From positions 61,098 through 125,097 of the forward strand of contig DASYBC010000036.1 of assembly GCA_036500965.1 (NCBI GenBank): a stretch of 64,000 bases of DNA, written 5' to 3'. Shown here in pieces: positions 1-16,108 of this stretch. The notes below the pieces were generated by a model. The model saw only the letters and a list, made by a program, of their open reading frames with translations, made no database searches and was not told the origin of the DNA. The first letter of the stretch is position 1, and each line of letters starts with the position of its first letter. Both the position numbers and the translations under genes were made by a program. The DNA is from AP-15 sp036500965 (lineage in GTDB: Bacteria > Pseudomonadota > Alphaproteobacteria > ATCC43930 > CGMCC-115725).

Positions 1-5994
<5,994 letters not shown>

Positions 5995-6008
<14 letters not shown>

Positions 6009-9000
6009 GCGCCAGAGCCGCGAGCAGAGCGCCGTCCGCCGGGCGCTGGCGATGATCGAGGATCTGCAGGCGCGCCTCGCCGCTTCCGGCCCGCCGCGCG
6101 ACGCCCCGATCGCGATTGTCGGCCTCGGCTGCCGCTTCCCCGGTGCCACGGCTGGCGCCGAGGCGTATTGGCGGCTGCTGGCCGACGGGCATGACGCGAT
6201 CGCCGAGGTGCCGCCGACCCGCTGGGACGTCGCTAGGTACTACGACCCCGACCCCGACCGGCCGGGCAAAACCAATTCGCGCTGGGGCGGGTTTCTGACC
6301 GATATCGACATGTTCGACGCCGGCCTGTTCGGCATTTCGCGGCGCGAGGCCGAATCGATGGACCCGCAGCACCGGCTTTTGCTTGAGGTCGCCTGGGAGG
6401 CGCTCGAACACGCCGGCATCGCACCCGACGCGCTCGCCGGCAGCCCAACCGGCATTTTTGTCGGCCTCAGCTCGAGCGACTATTCGACCCTGCTCGGCGC
6501 CGGCCGCGACGCATCGTGGATCGATGCTTATGCAAGCCTCGGCAACGCGCCGAGCATCGCCGCCGGGCGGCTCGCCTACGCATTCGGCACGCAAGGGCCG
6601 GCGATGGTCGTCGATACCGCCTGCTCGTCGTCTCTCGTCGCGGCGCATTTGGCGGCGCAGGCGTTGCGCAGCGGCGAATGCAGCCTCGCTCTAGCCGGCG
6701 GGGTCAATTTGATTCTCGCGCCCGAGCTGACGATCAACTTCTCCAAGGCGCACATGCTCGCCGCCGACGGAAGGTGCAAGACCTTCGACGCGGCGGCCGA
6801 CGGCTATGTGCGCGCCGAGGGCTGCGGCGTCGTGGTCTTGAAGCTGCTTTCCGACGCGCGGGCGGCGGGCGACCGGGTATTGGCGGTGCTGCGCGGCAGT
6901 GCCGTCAACCAGGACGGGAGGAGCGCCGGGCTGACGGCGCCGAACGGGCCGGCGCAGGCGGCGGTGATCCGCGCGGCGCTGGCGAATGGCGGAGTAGCGC
7001 CGGAGCGGGTCGGTTATCTCGAGGCGCACGGCACCGGCACCGCGCTCGGCGACCCGATCGAGATGCACGCGCTGAAGGCGGTGTTCGGCGGGCGCGAGCG
7101 GCCGCTCTTTGTCGGTTCGGTCAAAAGCAACATCGGCCATGCCGAGGCGGCGGCCGGGGTCGCCGGGCTGATCAAGGCGGTGCTGATGCTCGGCCATGGC
7201 GCGGTGCCGGCGAGCCTGCATTTTAACAAGCTCAACCCGCATATCGATCTCGGCGATGCGCCGCTCGTCGTGCCGACGGCGTTGCAGGCGCTGCCGGAGC
7301 TCGCCTCGATCGGGGTCAGCTCGTTCGGCTTCAGCGGCACCAACGCGCATCTCGTGGTCGAGCGCGCGCCATCCGAACCCGAGCGGCCGGCCGACCCGCG
7401 GCCGGTGCACGTGCTGGCCTTGTCAGCGCGCGACCCTGCGGGGCTCGAAGCGCTGGCCGCGCGCTGGGAGCGGGCGCTGGCGGCGCCGGGGGCGGATTTG
7501 GCGGCATTGTGCCATACCGCCGGCGCGGGGCGGGCGCGGCATTCGCAACGGCTGGCGGTGGTCGCCGCCGACGCGGCGACGGCGCGGGCTGCGCTGCGCG
7601 AAGCGGCGGCGGAGAGCCGTGCGGCGGGCCCGGTGCGGGTCGGATTTCTGGTCACCGGGCAGGGCGCGAGCTATGCCGGGATGGCGGCGGGGCTGGTGTC
7701 CGATGCGCCGGTCTTTGCCGAGATCATCGCGCGCTGCGACCAGGCGATGGGTCTCGACCGCAAGCTCGCCGCGGTGTTCGCCGACGGCGCGGCCTTGGCG
7801 CGGACCGAATATGCGCAGCCGGCCTTGTACGCGCTCTCGGCCGGGCTCGGCGCATTGTGGCGCAGCTGGGGGATCGAGCCGGTCGCAGTGCTGGGGCACA
7901 GCCTCGGCGAATATGCGGCGGCGCATCTGGCGGGCGTGTTCAGCCTCGAGGACGGGGCGCGGCTGGTGGCGGCACGCGGCCGGCTGATGGGCGCGCTGCC
8001 GGCCGGCGGCGGCATGGCGGTGCTGCTCGGCGCGGGCGGCGAGCGGGTGGCGGCGCGGCATCCGGGGGTGGAGATTTCCGGGTTCAACAGCCGCACGGCG
8101 CTGACCGTGGCCGGGCCGGCGGCGGCGCTCGAAGCGCTGCTGGCCGATCCCGAATTGGAGGCACGCGGCATCCTCGGGCAGCGCCTGGAGCTGGGCCAAG
8201 CGTTTCATTCGCGGCTGATGGAGCCGGTGCTCGACGACCTCGCACGCGCCGCGGCGATCGCGCATCATGACCCGGCCTTGCCGGTGGTTGGCAGCCTGAC
8301 CGGCGAGATCGTGACGCGTTATGACGCCGCCTATTGGCGGGCGCATGCGCGCCAGCCGGTGCGCTTTGCCGACGGGCTGGCGAGCCTCGCCCGGCTCGGC
8401 TGCACCCATCTGGTCGAATTGGGGGCGCAGCCGGTGCTGTGCGGCTTTGCCCGGTTCGAGCTGCCGCAGCTCCCGGCCCTGCCCTCGCTGGCCCGGCCGC
8501 GGCCGGGCGAAACCCCGGCCCGCCAGGACTGGGCCAACCTGCTGTCCACGCTGGCGCAGCTATGGCGGGACGGCGCGCCCGTCGATTGGGCCGGCCACGA
8601 CCGCCCGTACCGCCCGCCGGTCGCCGACGCCCCCACCTACCCGTTCCAGCGCCAGCGCTATTGGTTTCACCCGGCCACCGCCGCGCGTGAAGACGGAGCC
8701 CTCGCCGGAGAGCGGATCGAGCTCGCCTCTGGCGCGGTCCTGTTCCGCGGCCGGCTCGACCCGCAGCGGCTGCCTTATCTATGGGAACATGTCGTGCTCG
8801 GCGAGACCATCGTGCCCGGCGCGCATCATCTCGCAGCATTGCTGGCGGCAACCGGGTCGGCGCTTCGCGACGTGGCCTTTACCGCTCCGCTGCGGCTGCC
8901 GCCCGATGGCTGCAACACCCAGCTGCTCCTGACCGGCGATCGGATCGAGCTGTTCGCCGACGCAGGCGGCGCCTGGCGCCAACACGCCAACGCGACGGTC

Positions 9001-12000
9001 GAGCCGCCGCTGGCATCGCCGCCACCGCTCGACCTCGCGGGGATTGTTGCCCGCTTGCCCGAAGACCCGGACGGCCCCGCAGCATTGCATGCGACGCTCG
9101 CCCAACGCGGCATTGCCCTCGGCCCGACGTTTCGGGGTGTGCAGCGGCTGTTCCGCGGCGATGGCGAAGTGCTGGTCGAGGTGGCGCTGCCGGACGGTGC
9201 CGCGCCGCTGGCGCCGCTCCACCCGGCCCAGCTCGACGCCGCGTTCCAGGCGGTCGCCGTAACCTTCCGCGAGGGCGATCGAAGCGGCGCGTTTCTGCCG
9301 TTGGCGGTCGATCGGGTTGTCCTGCACCGGCCCTTTGCCGGCCCGTTCTGGGCCTATCTTCGGGTGCGCCCTGCCGAAGGCGCTACCGGCGAAACGGCAA
9401 CCGGCGATGTGATGCTCGCTAATCCCCAGGGCGTGCCGATCGCCACGGTCGCCGGCCTCACCTTCAAGCGCATCGAGGACAGCGCCGTTGCCGCGCCCGA
9501 TCCGACCGAGCGCTGGAGCTATCGGGTCGAATGGGCCGCCACCGCGCCGAGCGCCGCGCTGCCGCCCCCGGATAGGCTCGCGGCCTTAGCCGCAACGGCG
9601 CGCGACATGCAGTTGCCGCCCGCGGCGCCCGGCCTCGCGGAGGGGCTCGAACGCCTCGCCGGCGCTTATGCCGCCAATGCCCGCGCCGAGGTCGCGCCGG
9701 CCGAGGTGATCCCCGGGTTCAGCCGCCTTTACGCCCACTTGTCGAACCTGGCGATGGGCGCCGACGACGACCCCGAGCGGCTTGCCGCAGCGCTGTCGGC
9801 GCGGCATGGCGAGAGGCTCGAGATCGCCCTCGCCTGCCGGAGCGGGCGGGCGCTGCCGCAGGTTTTGCGCGGCGAGGCCGACCCGCTGGTGGCGCTGTTT
9901 GGCGATGGCGACGGGGACGGCGCCGCGATCTATGCCGATCCGCCATTCGCGCGCATGCTGAGCGAAATGGTCGTGGCGGGATTGCGCGGCGCGGCGGCCG
10001 CGTTGCCGGCAGGCCGCCGGCTTCGGGTGGTCGAGATCGGCGGCGGCACCGGCGCGGTGCTCGCCGCGCTCTGCGCCGCCGTGCCGGCAGAGCGTTTCGA
10101 ATTCACCTTCACCGACATCTCACCAGCCTTCGTCGATGCCGCAAAGTCGCGCTTTGGCGGCGCGCTCGCGCATTGCGGGCCGCTCGATATCGAGCGGGCG
10201 TCCGACCGGCAAGGTTTTCCGGCCGGCGGGTTCGATGTGGTCGTTGCGGCCAATGTGCTGCACGCGACCCGCGACCTGCGCGACAGCCTGCGGCATGCGG
10301 CCCGCCTGCTGGCGCCCGGCGGAATTCTGCTGCTGCTCGAGCAGGTCAAGCCGAGCAATTGGTCCGATCTGGTGTTCGGCTCGACCCCGGGCTGGTGGCG
10401 CTTCGCCGATGCAGCGCTGCGCCCGGGCCACCCGTTGCTGAACGAGACGCAATGGCGCGGGCTCTTGGCCGAGCGCTTTGCCGAGATTGCGTCCGTCGGC
10501 TCGCCCGGAGGCGAGCAGATGCTGGCGATCGCGCGGGGGCCGCTGCCCGAGCGCGAGACTGTGGTGTGGGAGGCCGAGGCGGGCCTGCCGGCGCTCGATC
10601 TCGCCACGGCAACCCTGCGCGTCGTGCAGGACGCGTTGGCACGGCCCTCGCCGCCGGCGCTGCGCCTGGTGACCCGCAGCGCGCAGCCGGTCGGAACATC
10701 GCCGGTCGCCGCCGAGCAGGGGGCGCTGCTCGGGTTCGGGCGGGTGGTCGCGATCGAGCATCCGGAGCTCGATTGCCGGCTTGTCGATCTGCCGCCGGGA
10801 GCGCCGGCCGGATTGGCGGCCGAGGCTCCTTCCGGCACCACCGAGGCGGCATGGCGCGACGGCGTCTGGCATGTGCCGCGCCTGGCGCGGGCGAGCCTGC
10901 CCGGCGAGCCCGGCTTTGCCACCGGCGGGACCCAGCTGATCACCGGCGGGCTGGGCGGGCTTGGGCCGAGGCTTGCCGAATGGCTGCTGCAGAGCGGCGC
11001 GGAGCGCGTCGTGCTGATGGGCCGCGCTGGACACCCCGAACTGGCGTTGCCGGACGGGGTCGAAATCATGCTCGGCGATGTCGCGGAGGCAAGCGCGGTG
11101 GCGCAGGTGGTTGCCGCAATCGATGCCGCCGGACCGCCGTTGCGCGGCGTCTTCCATCTGGCCGGCGTGCTCAGCGACGCGGCGCTGCTGACCCTGACGC
11201 GCGATCAGCTGGCGCAGGTCTTCGCCGGCAAGGTGGATGGGGCGCGCAACCTCGACGCCGTGCTCGGCGCGCGCCCGCTCGACGCCTTTGTGCTGTTCGG
11301 CAGCTCGGTCGGGCTGACGGGCAATGCAGGACAGGCGGCGCACGCCGCGGCCAATGCCTATCTCGGCGCATTGGCCCAGCAGCGGCGCCAGCGCGGCCTC
11401 GCCGGGCTTTGTGTCGATTGGGGCGCCTGGGGTGAGGCCGGGACTTTGACCCGGTCCTCGATCGGCGAGCGGCTGGTCGCGGCCGGTGCCGAGCTGATGC
11501 CGCCCGGCGACGCGTTGCGCGCGCTCGGCCGCGCGATCGTCTCGGGCGAGGCGCGGGTGATGATCGCGGCGTTCGACTGGTCGCGCTTTCTTGCCGGTTT
11601 CGGCTCAGCGATGCCGCAGTTTTTTGCCGCGGTCGCACCTCAGCGCCGCGCCGCAATTATGCCGCGCGCAGCGGGTGTCGAGCCGCGTGCCAGCCTTGCT
11701 GCACTCGCCGCTTTCGTCGTGCGCGAGGCGCGATTGGTGCTGCGCGCCGGCCCGGACGAGACGCTGCCGCCCGACCTCCCGCTGAACGAAGCCGGGCTCG
11801 ACAGCCTGATGGCGCTCGAATTGCGCAAGGCGCTGGCGCAGGGGCTCGGGCTGGAGCTGCCCGCGACCCTGCTGTTCAACTTCCCGACGATCGATGCGTT
11901 GACCGCGCATCTGGCAAGCCTGACCGGCCTCGGCGATACCGCAGCGTCCGACACGGGCCCAAAACCGTCGCCCGCCGCCGCACCGGAGGCGGTCGTCAGC

Positions 12001-12081
12001 GATGTGATGCGGATGAGCGAAGAGGAAATGGCGGCGGTGATTGCCCGCGAGTTTGCCTGGTCGGTCGCCAGCCATGGTTGA
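5995..12081 (+). CDS. Type I polyketide synthase module KS-AT-DH-cMT-KR-ACP
   Basis: A single 2028-residue PKS module. A short N-terminal helix (about residues 10-30) looks like a docking element. KS (36-460) has DTACSSS (206), EAHGTGT (342) and NIGHAEA (378). AT (551-830) has GHSLGEY (633) and QAFHSRLM (735); the AFH signature points to malonyl-CoA. DH has HVVLGETIVP (931) and LDAAFQ (1079). A C-methyltransferase has VVEIGGGTG (1345). KR has GGLGGLG (1648) and ACP has GLDSLMALEL (1935). This is the only AT in the window. The KR has AAHAAANAY where Tyr is expected, so its activity is doubtful. The methyl branch would come from SAM through the cMT. The start overlaps the upstream PKS by 14 nt and the end overlaps the oxidase gene by 8 nt, consistent with one operon. 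Confidence 0.96.
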
Positions 12082-12625
12082 CGCCATCGTCGTCCTGCCG
12101 CCGGCGCCAGCGGCAAGCGCACTGACCGTGGATAAGGCGGGCGCGTTGAGCGAGGGCACGCTTGGAGTGCTGCTGGGCACGCTCGCCGGCCGCCCCGGGC
12201 CGGTGCCCAAATACCGTTATCCCTCCGCTGGCACGCTGTATCCGGTGCAGACCTATGTCATCCAGCGCCAACGGCTCGGAACCTTGGGTCCGGGCAGCTA
12301 CTATTACGACCCGGATGCGCATGCGCTCGCGATGCTGTCCTCCGACGCGCCAGCGGCGCCCGACGGCGCCACTCCTGCCGTATTGCTCGTGCTGGTGGCG
12401 CAGCTGTCCGCGATCGAGCCGATCTACCGCGATGAGGCCGAGGCATTCTGTCTGTTGGAGGCCGGATACATGGGCGAGGCGCTTCACCAGACGGCAGCCG
12501 GGCTCTCATTGCGCGACGCCGGCGACCCAGCCGACGGCGACACCGCCGCGCTCGCCGCAGCGCTTCGGCTCGACCCGAGCCATCGCCCTCTCGTCTGCTG
12601 GGCGCTGGAGGCGGCAGACCGATGA
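12074..12625 (+). CDS. Free-standing SagB/McbC-type FMN oxidase (thiazoline oxidase-like)
   Basis: A 183-residue protein resembling the nitroreductase-fold oxidase (Ox) domain found inside NRPS modules that make thiazoles. Visible signatures are PKYRYPSAGTLYPVQTYV (about residues 46-63), GSYYYDPDAHAL (about 77-88) and a late block IEPIYRDEAEAFCLLEAGYM. Family members use FMN to oxidise thiazoline or oxazoline rings to the aromatic azole. Here the domain is a separate gene, starting inside the stop region of the PKS (8 nt overlap) and ending with an ATGA overlap with the methyltransferase. It plausibly acts in trans on the cysteine-derived heterocycle made by the Cy-A-PCP of the PKS-NRPS at 18799-28002 (inference). 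No YcaO cyclodehydratase is present, so a RiPP-type azole pathway is not supported. Confidence 0.8.
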   Translation: MVDAIVVLPPAPAASALTVDKAGALSEGTLGVLLGTLAGRPGPVPKYRYPSAGTLYPVQTYVIQRQRLGTLGPGSYYYDPDAHALAMLSSDAPAAPDGATPAVLLVLVAQLSAIEPIYRDEAEAFCLLEAGYMGEALHQTAAGLSLRDAGDPADGDTAALAAALRLDPSHRPLVCWALEAADR

Positions 12626-13527
12626 CGATGCAGGCGACCGGTGTCGGCGGCCGCGGCGGATGGCGCCGGGCGCTCGCCTATTTCCTGTGGTTCTACACGC
12701 CGTTCAAGCGGATGAGCGCCCGCGACATCTATGAGCTGGTCTCGACCGACGCTTACAGCAGCGAAGGGCTTTACCTGAACCTCGGCTATTGGAAGGACGC
12801 GCGCACGATCGACGAAGCCTGCGAGGCGCTGGCCATGCTGGTGGCCGAGACGGCCGGCGTCGGGCCGCAGAGCAACGTTCTCGATGTCGGCTTCGGGTTC
12901 GCCGACCAGGACATGCTGTGGACCGAGCGCCTGTCGCCCGCCCATATCACCGGGCTCAACATTGCGCCGTCGCAAGTGCGCCTCGCCCGTGAGCGGGTGG
13001 CGGCGCGCGGCATGGCCGACCGGATCGAGCTGATCGAGGGGTCGGCGACCGCGATGAGCCTGCCAGACGATGGCTTCGACCAGGTCGTTGGGGTCGAATG
13101 CGCGTTTCATTTCGACACCCGCGAGCGCTTTTTTGCCGAGGCGTTCCGCGTGCTGCGCCCGGGCGGGCGGCTGGCGCTGTGCGATGTGATCCGCGCCCCA
13201 CCCGATCCGCGCCCGCTGCGCCGCCGCGTGCAGGATTTCAACTGGCGCTTCTTCATGCAGAAATTCGCGGTTCCGGCGGCCAATGCCGATACCAGCGAGA
13301 GCTACGCCGCCAAGCTCGCCGCCGCCGGCTTCACGGCGGTGCGGGTCGAGTCGATCCGCCACCAGGTTTATCCAGGGCTGCATCGCTTCATGGCCGCCGA
13401 CCGGGCGATGCTGCGGCGCTTTCATCCGCTGGCCCGACTGCCTTACTACCTGACGCTGCGGTTCAGCGCCGATGCGGTGTACGCCGCCTATGAATATGTG
13501 CTGGTATCGGCCGAGAAGCCGACGTGA
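12622..13527 (+). CDS. SAM-dependent class I methyltransferase
   Basis: A 301-residue Methyltransf_11-type protein. SAM-binding motif I is VLDVGFGFADQD (about residues 89-100), followed by an acidic motif-II region and the post-motif LRPGGRLALCDV (about 176-187). The Asp-rich YLNLGYWKD segment before motif I is typical of small-molecule methyltransferases of the RebM/tocopherol/sterol type. Its start overlaps the oxidase stop (ATGA), so it belongs to the same + operon. It most likely O- or C-methylates the polyketide product or an intermediate; the target cannot be read from sequence. It ends 1 nt from the end of the converging COQ4-like gene. Confidence 0.88.
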   Translation: MTMQATGVGGRGGWRRALAYFLWFYTPFKRMSARDIYELVSTDAYSSEGLYLNLGYWKDARTIDEACEALAMLVAETAGVGPQSNVLDVGFGFADQDMLWTERLSPAHITGLNIAPSQVRLARERVAARGMADRIELIEGSATAMSLPDDGFDQVVGVECAFHFDTRERFFAEAFRVLRPGGRLALCDVIRAPPDPRPLRRRVQDFNWRFFMQKFAVPAANADTSESYAAKLAAAGFTAVRVESIRHQVYPGLHRFMAADRAMLRRFHPLARLPYYLTLRFSADAVYAAYEYVLVSAEKPT

Positions 13528-13528
13528 C

Positions 13529-14554
13529 CTAAGCCAGCAGCGCGTTCTCGGCGAGGAGGCGCGAGCGCTCATCCTCGCTCAAAGCGGGGAGATTGTAATT
13601 CGCCCGCACCTCGGCGAGATTCTTGGCGGCCGCCTCCCATAATCGCCATCCGGCGAGCAGATCGACGCTCATGGTCATGCCGCGCGCGACCGCGCGAAAG
13701 AAGTCGTCTGGCCGCAATTTCCCCTCGGCCACCGGCCCCGGCACGAATTTCCTGCCGGCATGCAGGTGGACCAGCGCCGGCAATACGACTTCAAGGCATA
13801 ATTCGTCGCTGTTTCCAGCGATAAAGCCGGCGACCAGCAATTCTCCCTGCAGGTTTGTGTTGTAGTCGCTCAGTACATGATAGACTTCGTGTCGCCCCCA
13901 GCCTTCCGGTATGCTTTTGGGCGCACCCGGCAGGGGAAAACCCTTTCTGGCGTAATAGCAATGCACGGCGTGGCCGAGCGTTCCTTGCGGTAGGGCGGCC
14001 AGGCCCCGGTATTTGGCGAGCAGCTCGTCGAGCCCCAATAGCTTTCGCAATCCGGGGAGCCACGGCGCCACCGACCACAGCACATGCAGCCAGTCGCAGC
14101 CCCGCGCCCTGCCGGTCAGCGACTGGTAATGCGCCAGATACCGCCGCATCAATCCGAACATCGCCAGTCCGAACACCAAGCGGCGGCGCTGGTCGCGGGC
14201 GATCCGCCCGAGCAGAACGACGCCGAATTCCCGGACGCCGAGACGCTCGGCCGCCTCCTCCACCACCAGCACCTTTTCCGGCAGGATCTTGCGATCGAGG
14301 ATCGGCAGCATCGCTAGGATGCGCACCGTCTGGCGGCGCAGCCGCTGTGTGTCGAGCGCGGCGGCGAGCCCTTCCGGCAACGTGCCCGGAACGCAAGCGA
14401 GCGGCGGGTCCTGGAGCAGCAGATGGCGTTGGATCGCGGCGATGCTGTCGAGCTCGATCGGCTCCGGCGCGATCTGGCCTTCGGCCGACACGACCGCGGC
14501 CATCGCCTGGACGATCGTCTCAGCTTGACGCTGAGACAGGCGTATCAGCTTCAT
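13529..14554 (-). CDS. TerB-like / COQ4-like fusion protein (paralogue A)
   Basis: A 341-residue protein with two parts. The N-terminal ~110 residues resemble a TerB-like helical bundle (AAVVSAEGQIAP, then ILPEKVLVVEEAAERLGV). The C-terminal ~230 residues resemble COQ4, the ubiquinone-biosynthesis protein: the motif HEVYHVLSDYNTNLQGE fits the family metal-binding pattern H-x3-H-x11-E. COQ4 is reported to act on the C1 carboxyl of the quinone head group, so decarboxylation or oxidation of a carboxylated intermediate is a possible role, but this is inference. A paralogue with the same architecture lies two genes upstream (14977-16008). The start lies 35 nt inside the preceding NHLP-like gene, so translational coupling is likely. 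No transmembrane segment or signal peptide is obvious. Confidence 0.7.
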   Translation of the reverse strand: MKLIRLSQRQAETIVQAMAAVVSAEGQIAPEPIELDSIAAIQRHLLLQDPPLACVPGTLPEGLAAALDTQRLRRQTVRILAMLPILDRKILPEKVLVVEEAAERLGVREFGVVLLGRIARDQRRRLVFGLAMFGLMRRYLAHYQSLTGRARGCDWLHVLWSVAPWLPGLRKLLGLDELLAKYRGLAALPQGTLGHAVHCYYARKGFPLPGAPKSIPEGWGRHEVYHVLSDYNTNLQGELLVAGFIAGNSDELCLEVVLPALVHLHAGRKFVPGPVAEGKLRPDDFFRAVARGMTMSVDLLAGWRLWEAAAKNLAEVRANYNLPALSEDERSRLLAENALLA

Positions 14555-14951
14555 TTTCGCTCGCGATGTTCTTTGGCGCGGACTGCCCTTCAGCCGACCC
14601 GGGGAATGGCGCGCAGACCTTGTCGATCGCTGCCTTGGCCGCTTGGCGCAGGCACCGCTCGAAGACCGGGTCCTTTACCGATTTGCTGACGATCTTGCCA
14701 AACACCGCCTGCTGGGCGGTGATGCTCAGCGGCGAGGGCAGAAAAAAATAAGAGAGCAGAGGCCCGCGGGTCAGGACGAATTGCAGCAGCGACGCCTCGC
14801 CGACATCGGAAGGCGAGCCTTTGCTTGGCACCGTCTTGACCTCGACCTCTTCGGGGATGGCAATGCCGAACTCGCTGAGCGCTCGCTTCGGCTGGGATAC
14901 CAGCCGTCGCCGGAGCTCCCGGTCCGACCATACCCTTTCGACAACGCTCAC
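14520..14951 (-). CDS. NHLP-like (nitrile hydratase leader-type) small protein
   Basis: A 143-residue protein with a GTG start. Residues about 9-40 follow the pattern of NHLP/nitrile-hydratase-alpha leader domains: an acidic helix, DRELRRRLVSQPKRALSEFG, then lPEEVEVKTV. A hydrophobic FVLTRGPLLSYFFLPS stretch follows, like the domain's C-terminal 'FVLPP' strand. A second helix (DPVFERCLRQAAKAAIDK, about 94-111) looks like a partial repeat of the first. The tail is Ser/Ala/Glu-rich with no Cys-, Ser- or Thr-rich core peptide and no GG cleavage site, so this is probably not a RiPP precursor. It sits between two TerB/COQ4-like paralogues and overlaps the downstream one by 35 nt, which suggests the three proteins act together, perhaps as substrate presenter and enzymes. 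Function unknown. Confidence 0.6.
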   Translation of the reverse strand: MSVVERVWSDRELRRRLVSQPKRALSEFGIAIPEEVEVKTVPSKGSPSDVGEASLLQFVLTRGPLLSYFFLPSPLSITAQQAVFGKIVSKSVKDPVFERCLRQAAKAAIDKVCAPFPGSAEGQSAPKNIASENEADTPVSASS

Positions 14952-14976
14952 CTGAGCCGTTCCAGATTCGCTCGCG

Positions 14977-16008
14977 TCATGCCAGAGCCGGTGTCGAGTA
15001 CCCGGACCCGGTCAAGAGCCCGTTGACCGGCATGATGCTGTCGCGTTCCCGCGGCAAAATCGCCGGGATATTGTAGCTCGACCGCAGCTCGCAGGCCGGG
15101 GTATCGACGACTTTCCACAAATCCCAGCCCGAGGCGAGATCGACGTTGATCGCAGCACCGCGGGCGATTGCGCGAAAATAATCGTCGGGCTGCAATATCC
15201 CCTCGGACACGACCCCACCGACGATTTGCTTGCCGGCATGGTAGGACAGCAAGCCGAACAGCAGCTGGTCGAGGCAGGTGTCGTTCAACGTGCCGCCGCT
15301 GAACGCGGTCAGCAGCAGTTCGCCTTCGAGCGACACCCCGTATTCGCACAGCACGTGATAGACCTCGTGCATCGCCCAGGGCACGCTTTTCGGCTCGCCC
15401 GGCAGCGGGATCTCGTGCTCGGCATAGAAATTGTACAAGGTCCGCCCGAACGTCCCCTCCGGGAAGCTCGCGAGGCCCTGGAATTTCGCGCGCAGCTGCT
15501 GGTTTCTGCGCACCATTCCGGGGGTGTGCAGCTTTGGCAGCATCCACCACATGAACCTGACCCAATCGCGCAGCCGGGCTTTGCCGACCGGCGACCACCA
15601 GGCGATAAACCGCTTCGCCGAGATCAAGGTAACCCGGCGATACTGGCCCCGCGCAGCGCAGCGCAGGATGCGCAGCCCGACCTCGGCGACATCGAGCAGC
15701 GCCGCCGCCCGCTCGACCACCGCCACCTTCTCCGGCAAAACCCGGCGATCCATGATCGGCAGCAAGACCAGGATGCGCACCGTCAGAAGGCGCAGCTCCG
15801 GCGTGTCGATCACCGCGGCCAGATCGTCGGGCAATGGGCCGGGGCTGCCGGCAAGCGGAGCATCGAGACCCAGCAGATGACGCTGAGCTGCTGCGATGCA
15901 CTCTTCCTCAAGCGGCACGGGAGCGATGTTGCCCGCCGCCGAAACGACGGCGTACATGGCCTGCACGATCGCCACAGCCTGCCGCGGCGATGGCTGCACC
16001 AACCTCAT
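14977..16008 (-). CDS. TerB-like / COQ4-like fusion protein (paralogue B)
   Basis: A 343-residue paralogue of the product of 13529-14554 with the same order: TerB-like helical N-terminus (YAVVSAAGNIAP; VLPEKVAVVERAAALLDV), then a COQ4-like region with MHEVYHVLCEYGVSLEGE, which keeps the H-x3-H-x11-E metal pattern. The ATG at 16008 is chosen because GGAGGGG lies 6 nt upstream and because the N-terminus then matches the paralogue (MRLVQPSPRQ versus MKLIRLSQRQ); an ATG 18 nt further out would place the ribosome site inside the gene. It is the first gene of a three-gene unit with the NHLP-like protein. Two divergent copies kept side by side suggest either a heteromer or two successive reactions. 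The chemistry is not known. Confidence 0.7.
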   Translation of the reverse strand: MRLVQPSPRQAVAIVQAMYAVVSAAGNIAPVPLEEECIAAAQRHLLGLDAPLAGSPGPLPDDLAAVIDTPELRLLTVRILVLLPIMDRRVLPEKVAVVERAAALLDVAEVGLRILRCAARGQYRRVTLISAKRFIAWWSPVGKARLRDWVRFMWWMLPKLHTPGMVRRNQQLRAKFQGLASFPEGTFGRTLYNFYAEHEIPLPGEPKSVPWAMHEVYHVLCEYGVSLEGELLLTAFSGGTLNDTCLDQLLFGLLSYHAGKQIVGGVVSEGILQPDDYFRAIARGAAINVDLASGWDLWKVVDTPACELRSSYNIPAILPRERDSIMPVNGLLTGSGYSTPALA

Positions 16009-16061
16009 GGCGCCCCTCCAATCCATCGCGCCCGGACGTCTCTCCCGTCGCGGTGCAATAA

Positions 16062-16090
16062 AGAGTGCCGTGCACCACCAAACCTGTCAA
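16062..16090 (-). promoter_or_regulatory. Candidate sigma-70 promoter for the COQ4-like/NHLP operon
   Basis: The 100-nt gap between the P450 and COQ4-like paralogue B contains a perfect TTGACA on the - strand (bases 16090-16085). The -10 region is weak; an ACTCTTTA-like stretch lies about 17-20 nt downstream. All other gene junctions of the - strand arm upstream of it are 0-20 nt, so this is the one natural place for a second promoter. Confidence 0.3.
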
Positions 16091-16108
16091 CGCGACTTGT
16101 CGGGCCGA

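Noticed and set aside
12074..14951. A RiPP (TOMM-type) pathway suggested by the SagB-like oxidase and NHLP-like protein.
   Set aside because: There is no YcaO cyclodehydratase, no core peptide and no leader peptidase or transporter in the window. The oxidase resembles NRPS-type Ox domains, and a Cys-specific Cy-A-PCP is present.
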